Assembly (NCBI GenBank): GCA_037903355.1
Contig: JBAJFE010000004.1
Location: forward strand, 5,688,001-5,752,000
Direction of reading: 5' to 3'
DNA length: 64,000 nucleotides
From: Trichuris trichiura
Lineage: Eukaryota > Nematoda > Enoplea > Trichinellida > Trichuridae
Shown here: positions 1 through 13,283 of the stretch, piece by piece
Numbering within the stretch: position 1 is the first letter of the stretch
Layout: every line of letters begins with the position of its first letter
Position numbers and translations under genes: made by a program
Notes under the pieces: generated by a model
The model's database searches: none
Told to the model about the DNA's origin: nothing
Seen by the model: only the letters and a program-made list of their open reading frames with translations

Positions 1-3000
1 CATTAGAGTTTTTTCTCAAACGAGTACCACTTTTGGAAATTGCCTGTCAGTAGACAATAAACGGTTCGCAGCTTTCCGTAATCACTCGACAATCAAACGA
101 CTACAATAGATTTTGCTGTAAGTGATCGCGTTCAGTAACCCATGTTAGTCATAATTTCATAGTATGTTATTTTGCAATGAAATTTTCTATTCATCTTTCT
201 TTGTTACTATTCATGTAGCTCTAAATAAGGTTTCTTCAGAGCTTTCTACATTCTGGTTTCGTCATGTGCTTGACAATGGCTTATTTAAAGGACCTAATAA
301 TTTTCATATTTATTGTGGCTTTTAGTTGCGGACGTCAGTAAGCTTATTTGTCCTACGTTTAATGCTAATAGCTAATGAACCGTATACTTGATCCCTTTTT
401 CTACTGACAGTAGGTACCGCTAGTTTTCAATGCAACAATTACTGCATCTGTGAGAAAAAGCAAAGCTGATCAGATCTTCTAAAAACGTTGAAGTCGCCAC
501 TGATCGCTAGTAACAATGCGCTTTTATATTAGTAAAACATGTTCAGCACAAACCATTCATTAGTTTGCATAATAGTTTATTAGGCTTCTGAAATGCGTAA
601 AGTAAAACCGTTTCGTTGGATATGTAGCGAAGTCTTGCCTCTTCCATATGCTAGTAGACACATTCGGAAATGTGTTAATAGTTTTGCATTGTCGCAGTTA
701 AGCTAAATTTTCTGAGCTGCGGAACAAACTGAACTTTTTCAGGTAACATGATTAGAAAGTTTATACAACTGATCAAAAAAGAAATAGACAGTTGGTTCAC
801 TTCCTTTTGACGTTTTAAGGCTTGGCTAATATTTTGCTTTCACGGGAAAAGCTTAATTTTGTTGTGAGTGAAATGTTGGCAACAGATTTTAAAATGCTAA
901 TTACAATCATCGTTGCGGTCTCTAAAGAATGGCTATTTTATGTGTCCACAAAACTGAGTACTCTTCTTGGTTGCAGCGAAATGTGTGCAGAGGCAGTAAT
1001 ACTTTTGTTGAGCAAACCTCAGCTATACTTTTGTTTGATCTTTTGGAAAGAGGGGTGAAAGCTGTTAGATCAAATTATTGATAATTTTTCCTGGACAAGT
1101 AACCATACTTGGTTTCAATAAATGACACCAAAAGGATAGCTTTTTCAGGGCTACGCATCCTAAAGACCAATTGACTATGTTAATTCCTTTAAATTCTATG
1201 TTGTTTTGAAATAATTCATGCACTCGTTTTTCAATTCAATAGTACTGAACATGCCTACTACAAATTTATTTTTGCATCGGCGAGACTACTAGACGGTTTT
1301 TGCCGATGAGTCAGTTTTCTAAAGGAAGTGCTATGCTTTCATGTTAAAAATAACACATGAAACTTTTTGTATGCTTCCAAAAGGTGAAGTTTAAAATAAT
1401 GCGAAACTGAGGGAAGCAAAAGCCTAAGTTTTATTAACTAATTCTAATTAGAATGTTGCATTCTGTTTCACCGTTTCTGTGCTGATAGTCACTGGTTCAA
1501 TTTTCCCTCTATTCAATCCTATTGGACATAGGCGACTGGCTTGTTAACGTCTTTTGCAACCCATCAATTGCTGCGTTCAGATGTGAGCAGCTGTCTTCCG
1601 CTTACATTGGTTAGTGGCTTTTGGTATAAACGGCCAGATGGCCAGTTTTGAAAGGGACATTCGCTCTTTGTTCCTGGGGGGGGGCTCACCATTATTGCTC
1701 CAATGAACTTCTAGCCCAACAGAACCCATTTTTCTAAAGAAGGGAAATTGAGCGATTGGCAATGACCTTCAGCTAATATATGATCAGCTTGCACGGGCGA
1801 AAATCAATACAAACATTTTATAAGATTCCACTAGCCAGTATACTTCATTTCTATAGCAACGGCGGCGTGAGATTGCGCGATTTAACTGCTTTTGCTTCAT
1901 TAGATTTTTGACATTTAACCAGATAAAAGCTTTGCTGATTAATGCGTTTTTAGTCTGTTTTCTGCCCAAGCGAAAGCTTTTGCGGTTAAAGTTGAAACTG
2001 AGAGAGCAGCAGAAAATATTAATACGACAAAGTAGTAAACCAAAGTTGGAAACCTGTCTTATAGGCGTTTTTTTCACCGCATAAGCTTAGCAATAAACAG
2101 GACTGGTATAATGTTAATATTGATAGGACGGTGATCGTGGATTGATGAAATGTACAGGTCATAGGCACTTAACTTCACAATCATAAACTTGCGAGATTCC
2201 GAAGAGCTGAATGAAAAATCAGCAAAGCGTATTGGTTTCCCAACCTCGTATTGGAGAGAGCCAACATATGATCATGTTTTATTTAGGAGACGGGTCTATC
2301 AGGGTAAACTGTGTCTTGTCGCCATCAGTGGGTGTAACGGCAAGGAATGTTGGTATCAATATATTAAGAAGCGTCAGTTTTACTGAAAGTAAGACAGCGG
2401 TAATACACGTACAGAGATTTTCAATTTTTCGGCTAACGGCTTGCACTCCGCAAGCATCCAGGAGGTCTGCAGACCGCAAAGATGAAGTAATACCAACCGT
2501 TACAAACAGCCAGTTTTCAAATCTATCGCAGGATTTCAATTCCTTTTTATTATTTCAACAGTTCAATTATAGCACACGTTCTGCTACTAAGTTAGGTAGG
2601 CGAATTATAATGAAACGTGAATTACACTTTCCGGCAGCCTTTTCTTAAAACTGGTGGCATACGTAGCACGCATTACCACTTGTGTCTCATGTTGCAGACA
2701 GGCAGTATGCAGTCGCCTGCTGTTCTCAGATATTTGATATCAATGATGCCAGCAAGCAGCTCTACCTTGATCTTTCTTTGTTGCAGTGAAATATTTTATA
2801 GAAAAATTAACCTCGCAGTCGCTCACCGGCAAGAAAGGTAGCTTTCAAGTTTATTCCTACGATCCCCAATCGATAGATTTCACAATAAATCGGTATTCAA
2901 GGAAGATTCCATTTTTTAAGCTTTTCAACCAGTTGATTCACTTATATTTTCTATGTAAAAGACCCACCATGCAGCAATCACCTTTAACTTCACCGATGAT

Positions 3001-4256
3001 TTTAAGTTCATTCTTCTGACTTAGGGTAAGCAAAAAAATTACTTGACGCGTCTATTTTCAAATAAACATGTATAAAATACCTTGAGAATTATGGGAACTG
3101 TTGATAAGTATTCTTGCCGTTCCCAGTTGCTATTAAAGTGAGAATAGATGCTCAGAGTCGCATATAAACATGAGCACAATTGTTAAACTGGCTGTAAAAT
3201 CAATATCTCTGCCGCTCCATCAATTGCGTTGATGTCATTTACAACTGGCATCGATTTTGGAACATTTATTGATCCTGCGTGCAAAGACTCTGTTAAACCT
3301 GGAAAATGCTTTTGTAAGGCAAGAAAAATGGCTGCCGTTGAACATTTCCATATAATGCATCATGTCAAAGTTTGACTGATTACTTTTCCTTGCAGAAGCT
3401 TTATGCAGAGGCTGACAAAGATACCCATCACTCTAAGGTGTCTGAGAAAGTAGGAACGAGCTAGAACCTTTGCTGTTGCCGCAAAACAGTGCGAAGCCAG
3501 GATTTTAAGATATAGTAAATTGAACAATTTCGAATAGATTGCAGTGTTAGCTTTCTACCGAATTACAGTTCAGCTTACAATTCGTCTTATGAAGGATTGC
3601 ATCAGCTGCTACGTGAAAGCCTCGGTATTTTATCACTTGTGGGTGGTTTTGCCAGCGCTACCACTGATTTAGCTACATAATGAGGGCGAAGGTTTAAAAG
3701 AGCTGCGTGTGCTTTATGACCCGCTGTTCCTTGGCATACTCAACTGCAAGGTTTGTCCAATTAAAATTGCCTCTTTATTGCACATCTGACATGGGTCATT
3801 TTATGCCATTGTGCAGATCTCTTCGTTGTACTAATACTATGACAGAAAATTATTCGTAAATATCTTACTGCATTGCATAAAACGGCGTTTGCCAAACAGC
3901 TGAGCTATCAAGGCTCAATTGTATCTGTTTCAGTTAACATGTTCTGCGAACAGGTGTGATATCACAGTGTTCTCATTGCATTAAACTGTGCCCCGTTATC
4001 AAGTGCTTAACGCCTGATCGCTTTTTCTTAGAAGATTGTATACGCGCTACGATAAAAACGAACAAGTACGCATTTAGTTTCTAATTAAAATGTAGTCCTG
4101 CACGTACTGAGTGAAAAACCAGTGTGCCTCCTTTTCATTTGTTCTTTTGAAAAATTGGGGTCAAGTCGCAAGTCATATAAAGCGTTGACCATATTCAGCT
4201 TCTTGTTAACTATCTTTTCTGTACTCCCCAGAATGTGCCAACTCAGAACTTATGCG

Positions 4257-4287
4257 CTGAAGACAGGAACAGGTGTTTCCCGAAAGC
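4257..4287 (+). repeat. Solo copy of the CTGANGA...GAAAGC hairpin
   Basis: CTGAAGA is followed by C, a stem strand (AGGAA), a short loop, a pairing strand (TTTCC/TTCCC) and GAAAGC. It is flanked by ATGCG on the left and TTTGC on the right, like the copies at 45380 and 60952. It belongs to the dispersed hammerhead-core-like motif family of this window. Confidence 0.6.
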
Positions 4288-5862
4288 TTTGCAGATACAA
4301 ATAAAATTCCATGAGTCGCATTTCCGTAATACCGTTACGCAGAATGAGTTGACATGAAAGACTTCCTTTTCAACTAAGTTTTTCTTCAGTGATCTTTCTT
4401 TGGCACAGTTTCAGGCGTATTTAACTTCCTATCTGGCTTTTCTAGTTTAGGACAGCAGCACTGAAAGTAACAAACGAGTTTTCTGTTTTAAAATCCTAAG
4501 TGCACTAACAAAACTGGAAGAAAACGAACTGGTTTAGTATTCATATTTCAACTATGGCGCAAATGCTTCACTGCCAGTTTGCTGGCGTAGAAGACTACGA
4601 TTCTAATTAACTGACAATCCCAAATTTGCACAACGCAGTGCCCATTTTCAGAACACAGTTGTCGACCCAAGAGCCGGCTAGGATCGACTTCCGCTTGGGG
4701 AAATATAGTTGCGTCAACTACGAGATTCACCGTAAGCCATTGAGGTTGTGCTCTCTTTAGGTTTACTATTGTTTCACAAAAGAAATGAGCAAAAATCACT
4801 AGGAAGGCTAGCGGTCAACGAATAGACTCCGTGCTAGTACAGGGCGTTCAGTGGATCAATAAACGAAATAAGTCAGCTAGCTGCTGGGCAGCGGAAGTGT
4901 AATGACGTCATCAGCGCGACCGGGGTGTCGCAGTCGCATCTAAGAAACGTGCCTCTAAGCGAATCTATTAATAACCGGTAGCTCTTTGTCTGACCAACAG
5001 CTGTTCGCTTACGAGCTAACAGTATTAAGCATCGACTGGAGAATTTTGCGCAGTTTCACTATTCCATATATAGTTCAACGACTGTAAACTTAAAAATGCG
5101 TTACAATATCGCGGAACAAATAACAATAAACAAGAATCAAAATTGATGTCTTAAAAAGGTTGATAGCTACTGACGCAAGTTGCACGATCAAATATCCAAA
5201 CGTTTCGCCCTTGGAGTTGAAAGAACACGGAAACTCTCGATGTACTAATATTTTGGAAATTGATACACCCGCTCGAATTGCTGGCAGACAAAGAAAAAAC
5301 TACAAGGCCCACTTTAAAACACTGGCCTTTAAACACCTATTACACTTTGTACGTCACCCGTGCACTTTATTCATACGTCAATTTAAGACCGCTGATGACT
5401 GGTCGCGTTTGGACCCGAAAGCTACGGAGAATTTAGTAATAAAAGTTTTTCAACGGGACTCAAAATCCGTATAAAAAGAAGCAACCCAATGAAATTTTTC
5501 CTTCTGAAATTATCGTCGAGACTATCTACAAAAAAGTTGGCGAGCAGTATCACGCTGACAATTGATGTTTAAATCGTTTCATTAGAAAAGCAAGAGCGCC
5601 TATTCAGCTTTGGCAAAAGGATTAGAAGGATGCAACTCGAGTCTAACCATCATTTGTCCACAGGGTAGCGTAGCGCTCCTTCGCTTATTCGGCAGTGTTT
5701 TCAGTGTGGATTTGGTGGCAACGATTAAAGCGAAAGTCAGCCTGGAATTATTTTTGATTAAAAATCTTTTTTGCGATAGCAGGAAACTATCAATCGTTTT
5801 ATAATTGGATCCGTATGGTCAACGTTGTCTCATTCAATTCTGTTGAGTGCTTGATGTTAAGA

Positions 5863-6078
5863 CTTTTCCTGTCGTTTCATCATGGCGAAGTAAAAGTAAA
5901 AGTTACTTTTAATCACACACGGATTAATAAACAGAGCTTTCGGGATTGACCTTGTCCTGTCCTCAGCTTAATGGGCCCCCTGAAGACGAGAAAGTCGGTC
6001 TCGAAAGTTCTATTCATTAGATCGTGTGCGGTTAAAACCGTTTTTTGCTTTTACTTACCCACGAAACGACAGGAAAAG
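5863..6078. repeat. Degenerate inverted repeat (foldback) with two hairpin motifs
   Basis: The left end reads CTTTTCCTGTCGTTTC and the right end is its reverse complement, GAAACGACAGGAAAAG. The arms are about 100 bp, diverged, and meet near GGGCCCC at 5974-5980. Each arm holds one hairpin motif: 5936-5966 on the minus strand and 5980-6008 on the plus strand (CTGAAGA, C, GAGA...TCTC, GAAAG). It lies in presumed intron or upstream DNA of the CELF gene. Confidence 0.7.
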
Positions 6079-8827
6079 CCGTAACTAATATCATGACTTT
6101 TCCTGAAGCGTTGAAATGCTAACATAAGGCAGAAACGGTGGAGAGGAAGAGAGAGTTCAAACATGAGCATATTACCAATACTTCGCGGCTTTTGCACTCA
6201 AAGCCCTCAATGCCTTTGCTTCTTAGTATTGAAAACTGTGCTCAGATAGTTCCCTAGCTCTATCTCATTTTTTCATGTAAGAAGTAAACGATTTTCCCTT
6301 TCTGGTGTAAGATGGATGAAACACCAGAAAACTGTTTTACAGCAGTAACTGGGGTGCCCGGCTTGCGGTTCCTTTTCGTTCCGAAGGATCAAGCAAAAAT
6401 CGAAGCCACACTAAATAGAAGCACGTTATCAGTGCATCTAATTCCGAATCAGCGGCGACTTCACAGGGTAGGCTTTCCAGCATAGCTGGTCGCTGATAGC
6501 ACGCTGGTTGACTGCCATCTTAGGCGTGGGTATAGGTTCACGCCTAGGCTCAAGGTACGATTTGAACTGGTCGGTAGCCAACCGATTCAGCCCGAATACA
6601 AAAAATCACCACGTCAAGACGGCTAAGACGAAAAAGGTCCCATAATGGAGATAAGAGCCTATCGAACTTCATGGATCAGTGCGGCCTGTTTCGACAAGAT
6701 CAAAACAATTGCATTAGCCTACAGTTGATGAAAATCCTCCCATAGTAGCTTGCTCTATAACAAAGAAGCTCTGTTCTTAAGGTAAAAAGTAGACTGCCGT
6801 ATATAAGAGCCACTAATGTACATCCAGACAAGAGAACAAACTGGTTCGTAACGGTTTCGATGTGGTCAACTGAAATGGCTGCATTATACGAATGCCGTAG
6901 CGGCAATCTCGTGAACTTCTTTCTTCGCTTGGCTTTTTGGAAGCTGGAAGAGAGCACTGGCGGCGAATGATATTTTAAAAATCATGCGCTTGTTCATAAA
7001 GATGTCAAGTTTTGATTATTTGTGTCTCATCATTCCATTGTATATTTCTCCGTAGACATTGACTCTGTCGACCAGCTTTCGCAAATCTATCGCGAATGAC
7101 ATCCCTTTCTTTTTTCGTCCGTGTCCCGCTGCAGCAAGGCCTTCCGCCAGCCTTTTTGCTACCATCTTGCTTGCTACTTCAGGCATCCTTTTTTCTAGTT
7201 TCATTTTTTTACGCTTTTTTCCTCCAATTTGATCCGATCGTCATTTCGAAAGCCTTTCAGATTCAATGCTGCTATGCTGATGAATATCCTTTTTGTAAAA
7301 GTCTAATTTCCAAACCTAGGTATGTTCTTACTCTTTTATCAATTGCAGTATCTTTAGTAAAATCTTTGAACAAACCTATTATTCCTGCCAAAATATTAAC
7401 ACGGGGAAACCCATTTAAATAGAGGGAATAATAGTTTACCGGCCCGTTTTAAGCAACCGATCTTCCCAGACCTGACGGAAAGGGGAGGCTCAATGCATAG
7501 TATCTGAAGAACAAGGGCAGCGCATGCCATCGTGGATTACTGGCTCTTTACCCTGAAGATTTCATTTCACCGAGCTGCAGCTCATTGCAGCAGCGCAGCA
7601 TTGCCAGACAACTGTAGCGCTACTGAATCCATCGTAGGTTATTGTCCTCTACTGTATAACATGCAAAGTGACAGACGTTTTAATTGAAGTTCTACTTTTT
7701 CTTAATGATCACAGTTTTCATCTAATGAAATTCACACATAGCCTTCTTGTTTCACGTAAATTCAAGCATCATCTACTCGCTCATGCAAATTAGTCGTACT
7801 GGTTAGCAGCAGTGTCAGAGGTCAACGCACAGTGCTAGCAGCGCTGTTATTTGGGCAGTCATCAGTACGAATGTGAACACTGTTCATAAATTTTTACAGC
7901 TCATGACTTTCGGAGTTTTGTCGACTGACAGCGTCGTCCTAGATAGGTAAATCCTAAAATATTTTTAAGAGGGATGCATTACTGCTGGAGTTTTCTTTTT
8001 ACACGGACAGATGGCCATCCAACTGCAGGTTTGGTGTTTGTTTTTTAAACATAAACAATTATTAACAACAGCAGTTAGTCCTTTGTGGTTATGTGGACTA
8101 GGAATTCAACATAACTTATTCAATGTACTGTTTTTGAAGGCTTTCATCTAGTTAGCAACTGCCACTCACTGCGTGAAGGTGCAAAATGTTGCTTTACATT
8201 ACATGAATACGTTAATGGCGGAAATGCAATTTTTAGTGAGCGTAGGAATTTTTGCTTGAGTGATTGCAAGGTGGATTTCAAAGCTACTTTATAGATAGTA
8301 GCAAGTTCGCAGATCAAAAGTTCAGTTGGAGAATCGTTTAGCCGTCATGACAGAGCGCGCACTTTTCGAAAGTTTCATATGGCGTTTGACCACCTGTCTC
8401 ATTCTTAATGGTAATACCTTTTCGCAAAGATTTTGTTCCTTTGTACAAATGCTGCGGACTGGGGCAAGTTGTTCCAGGAAGAAAAGACTTTTTACTCATA
8501 AGAAACACTTGATTTAATTGAGCCCTGGATACCACTGGCAGTACTATAGCTGTTACCGTGCTGATATGGGCGTTTCTCAACGTGCGAACTCGCATGCATA
8601 ATTATCTATTACCGCAACTAATTATTAATGCATGGTAAGATTGCAGACATACCTTCTTCCTACAAGCGAATAGTTTTAAAATGGTTTACAGACAGACCGT
8701 TCGTTGTAGCTTAATCTTTCACTTTGGAAGAACTTTTCAAGACCAACTTTATCTTGTCCTTCGCGTCAAGTCTAACCTTTGAAATGCTCGACAAATATTC
8801 ACACATCAGAACGTGTTCATTGTTTAG

Positions 8828-11800
8828 ATGAACAGACCGATGCAAGTAAAGCCGGCAGACAGCGAAAACAGAGGAGGTGCCTTGTGGTCGTACAAGCAGG
8901 TCAAAACACCTTACCATGTTTCAGAGGACAGAAAATTGTTCGTGGGAATGCTATCAAAGCAACAAGCAGAAGAAGATCTTCGTCGTTTGATGGAACCACA
9001 TGGAACGGTAGAAGAATGTACAGTTCTTCGTGGACCTGACGGGGCTAGCAAAGGTAAATCCAAGCATTGCTCATCGAACAAATCTGCACCAAAGTCGAAC
9101 TGCATCTTCAGGGTGTGCCTTTGTAAAGTTCAGTACGCATTTGGAAGCTCAAGCTGCAATAGCGGCCCTTCATGGAAGTCAAACTATGCCGGTAGGAAGC
9201 TCACATCTTATGCTACCTAATAGGAATCTTTAAGTCAACTAACCGCTCTAACTATTTTTCACGTTTGGTTAATTGTTTAGGGTGCTTCGTCCAGTTTAGT
9301 AGTTAAATTCGCTGACACTGAGAAAGAACGCCAGCTTCGACGCATGCAACAAATGGCCACTCAAATGGGCTTCATTAATCCGCTGGTTTTGAATCAAATT
9401 GGAGTGTACAATGCAGCGTATCAACAAGTAAGCCGTAGACACTACTAAGCTCTGCTCGTCTGACAAACTTAAAACTTGACAACGCATCGGACAGCCGTGC
9501 TATTAATCACCGAAAAAAATTGCTATAGTCCTACGCATGGTCCTTCGGACACAACAAAAACAACTAGTAATATCCCTTCTCTGATTCTACAAAAGCAACA
9601 GGTTTATTAAAAATTTTGGATAAACAGCATTTTGGGATAGGCTGAGAGAGGGTATGGTTTGATCTGTATTCCATTTGTATTTTTCGGTAATTCAGTGCAG
9701 TTTGGAAAATGCAGACCGAAGGATTACTCAGAAAAGCTTCAAAGCCTGTTTTTATAAAATACGCGCTGGTAACGACTAGCGTATTCACTGCCACGCCTAA
9801 TTAAAAATAAACGATTTTTTCAACAAATGGAACGTTAAGGTTTCAGAACAAATTTATTTCGGCATTAGCTAATTGATATATGACGTAAAGAGTAGTTGGA
9901 AAAAAGAACAGCAATTTAGCATATTAAAAAAATATCACGCAGAAGAATATCCTCAACTATTGATGAAAACAGCGAAGTGTTAAATATACAGACTTTATGA
10001 AAAACTATGAAGAACTGAAGGGTATGTGTGGTGGGTAACTTGCATTTTTTTGCAGATTTTGAGTCAACAGGCAGCCCTGATTGCGAATACTGCAGCTGCA
10101 CAGGGAGCAGCAGCTTACCTTACTCCTGTAGCAGTTGCTCCAGGGGCTACGTTTTCCTTGGCACCTTTTCCTGCCACTTCCATTTTGCCAAGTACAGGTG
10201 AATCCATTTATAATGTTTAGTGATGATATAGCTAGTATGCAAAACTTTCAGAACTGTTCGATGCAGGTAATGTAGTGAAAGCATTTCCGTTCGTCAAACA
10301 CGTTCTTTCAGACGCCTGATTTGTATTCATAGTAAAGCTGTAAGCAAAGAAGCCAAATAGCAAAACAATCGACGGATAAACATTTATCAATAAAGAAAAA
10401 ACATTACTGATGTCTCCTCATTGATATGGCGTTTTCTGACCGCGTTTTTGCCTCTAGCTTGACTAACTTGATTAGGAAATCGAGCTGAACCAGTGACTGA
10501 GGCAAGAGAAGACCTAGAAGCTCGGTAGTAATGAAATAAGAAGAATAAAGCTGTTCTTTTAATTCTTTTGCTAGTAACGGCTGATCCGCTAACTTTCAGG
10601 TACTTGTCCTTAAATGACAGTTAGCGTTTAATACCAGGCGAACTAGATATTTCAAGGAGCCGATTGGTTTCACGGAACGCTAAACGAAAAATGTCCAGTA
10701 GCTTCGTCATCCTCATTAGCCAGATCTATTTTTGCTAAACGTCAGTGCAATCACTGCTACATCGAGAACATTAATATTGTAGAAAGCGCAAAATCCCGTC
10801 ATTTTATATAGCAAAGCCATGCGTAATATCAAATGCATAGGAGGCGTAGTACAATTCCTTAATTCTTATAGGAAGCATACCTTCTCCGTCAACCTTCACT
10901 GCTCTGCCGGTAGCAGTTACACAAACTGCAACTCCTGGAGGTGATGCTCTGTATTCCAATGGGATAGCACAATATTCATGTACAACCACAGGTGACGTTT
11001 TCTTGATGCAAATGTGAAAAGCATTTTTCTATTCAGCAACCAACGGTGAATCGCTAACACAGAATCCTAGCTCTTCAAATGCTACCTTCACTGGAGGACT
11101 TCCAGCATATGCAACTGGTACACCGCAGTTTATATATGACCAGAATCAAACAAGTATGTGTAGTTTCAGTTTTTTACTATGACTTTATGGAGAAAACGTT
11201 TAAGAGCGGGTCTGCGAGAGGCAATAGATGATTAACACACTCAATAAGTTTCCAAGCCAGACTTAAAAAACTCTGCTGATGACATTTTTTAAAGTGAATA
11301 CAGCTGAACACTGAATTTCCATCAGCGGAGATGGGTATTTTCATACTGTTTTTCAGTCATGGCTTTTCTCGCTGTCGCTGATGTCTGCAGTTAAACTACG
11401 TAAGTGGCCTACGAAAGAATGGGTGAGCGGACTGCTGGGGAAAGTACAGCACAAACTTTTCCGTACGCTCCGTAACTACTTTCGCTCTGCCGCCAGCGAT
11501 GTAGGAATTCTCTGGAATTGGACTTTACCTCTAACCTTTGGATCTTTCCATCAAGCCAGTATAACAATGGAGAGCTAGATCAGTATTTTTCAGAGCATAA
11601 TCGTTTCCATAACTTCTCAGGAGATACGTAATTCCAGCGAATGACAGAGCTTATGGAGCCTCTGCCCGCGTTGTATGACAGGGCTTCTATGTATAATGCC
11701 TCCAGGGAAAAATGTTCCTGATTGCAGACTCAGTTGGCTATACCTAGCATAACAACTCTAGTTAGTTAACGGGATAAAAATTCAAAAAGTCTGTTAGAGC

Positions 11801-13283
11801 AGATTTTCAGCACTTTTTTGTTTTGGACCTGTTCAAGCACGTTACAGTTAGGACATTGAAAAAATGGAGTCTAACGTTAAGCCCGTTTTCAAAGGTTTGA
11901 AGTTCGGTTTCGTGGGTTTGAGGAAGGATGCCTAAGTGTATTCAGTGACTGCAAATGACATTAGTAAGACATAATCTGCATTTCTTATGAAAACAAGTAC
12001 ATGAAATGGACAACTTTCGCAGGAACAATGGAAACTTCCGGAGCTGTTAAGAAGTACTGTCATGAGCTCTTGTAGTAGTAGCGTCATAGCGTTTTACGTG
12101 TACGTCTAGAAAACGGAAGAGACCGTCACTTTTCATACTTTAGAGCAAGTTGTACGAATGCACTTGAAGTTCATGTAGTCACATTCCAGAATTACCATTA
12201 GTTTTGAATTTAAAGTGCAGCGAAGGAGAACCGTTAATGGTAAGAAGTCATTCCGAAACCTACGTCTCCGTGTTTAACCATATATGGAACTTGGTTTACA
12301 ACAGTGCAGTTGCTAGAAACCGGTTAAGGACAACCAGTAGGATAGTTGTGATTCATTTCCAGAACGACAGACTTACATAAACCATCACGACTTTACAGGA
12401 ATGACACAAGCACTATTTTCCGCAAGTTCTGGCCGTCAAAAAAATGATAGCGGAATAATCTAGTCCTCAAAACACACGTAAGGCAAGACATGAATAGAAA
12501 GTTATCCTTATAACTGTCCATATAACCTGTTACGAAAGCTTTTCTTACACATGCGAACTGGTGATTATCAACTTGCAAAACAGTATCAATAAATGAGGCA
12601 TCATCAGTGTATTACAAAGCTGTGCACTAAAATGTTAACAGCAGGATACAAAAATCGTTTCTTACCATTAGCGTTTCCATTAAAGAACTGTCATTTCAGC
12701 TTACCCAGCAGCATATGGACAAGCGTTTCAACAAGTTATCGCTGCTCAACAAGCGGCATTGTTTCAGCAGTCTCAGAAAGAAGGTATTTCTGAACAAGAC
12801 CAAAAGTTAGCAGAATGGCACGAAGTTTTTTGTAGGTCCCGATGGGTGCAATCTATTCATTTATCACTTACCACAAGAGTTTGGTGACGCTGAGTTAATG
12901 CAAATGTTTATGCCATTTGGGCAGGTAATATCCGCAAAGGTATTCATAGATCGCGCCACGAATCAGAGCAAATGCTTTGGTGAGTTAGAGGAATTGTTTC
13001 GCCATTTCCATATTGTTTCTTTTGGAAACAGTATTTTCGTTGTTATTTCGTAATTGGCACATATTAATACGTACACTCACAGTTCAGCTTCCGTAGCAAT
13101 ACTGCATGAACAGAACCATGCAAGTGCTGCGTAGTCCAAGAGCAAGTTTTTCTAGGCTTCGTCAGTTTCGACAATTCCGTTAGTGCGCAAGCTGCAATAC
13201 ACGCCATGAACGGATTCCAAATTGGCATGAAGCGTCTCAAAGTTCAGCTGAAAAGGCCGAAGGACGTTAGCAGGCCTTACTAA
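8828..13283 (+). CDS. CELF family RNA-binding protein (CELF3-6/UNC-75 type), 5' end missing
   Basis: CELF proteins bind U/GU-rich RNA in nucleus and cytoplasm and control splicing, mRNA stability and translation through three RRMs. Exons by splice signals and frame: 8828-9053, 9112-9191, 9281-9427, 10056-10197, 10872-10991, 11037-11153, 12700-12783, 12836-12979, 13156-13283 (stop TAA), giving 395 codons. Exon 1 opens after TTTAG with [16 protein letters not shown], the end of RRM1. RRM2 follows ([15 protein letters not shown], with [16 protein letters not shown] after it), then an Ala/Gln/Pro-rich linker of about 190 residues, then RRM3 ([28 protein letters not shown]) and the C-terminal [34 protein letters not shown] and the RPY end favour the CELF3-6 branch over CELF1/2 (ETR-1). 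The ATG at 8828 follows a splice acceptor and is internal, not the start. The extra segment [16 protein letters not shown] between RRM1 and RRM2 is unusual. The assignment is secure; the 5' end is unknown. Confidence 0.93.

Larger units (their letters stand above)
1..8827. other. No gene resolved; probable 5' intron/upstream DNA of the CELF gene
   Basis: I see no ORF or exon series that I can defend here. The first recognisable CELF exon begins at 8828 in the middle of the protein, so coding exons for RRM1 should lie upstream. I looked for RRM1 signatures (KLFVGQIPR, DLRPLFEEFG, GCAFLTY) and did not find them, so they are either beyond the left edge or too split or divergent to read by eye. 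An ATG-initiated 58-codon frame at 6312 (MDETPENCFTAVTG...) could be a small first exon ending near a GTAGGC donor at about 6471, but nothing supports it. The stretch contains one hairpin-motif copy (4257-4287) and one inverted repeat (5863-6078). Confidence 0.5.
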
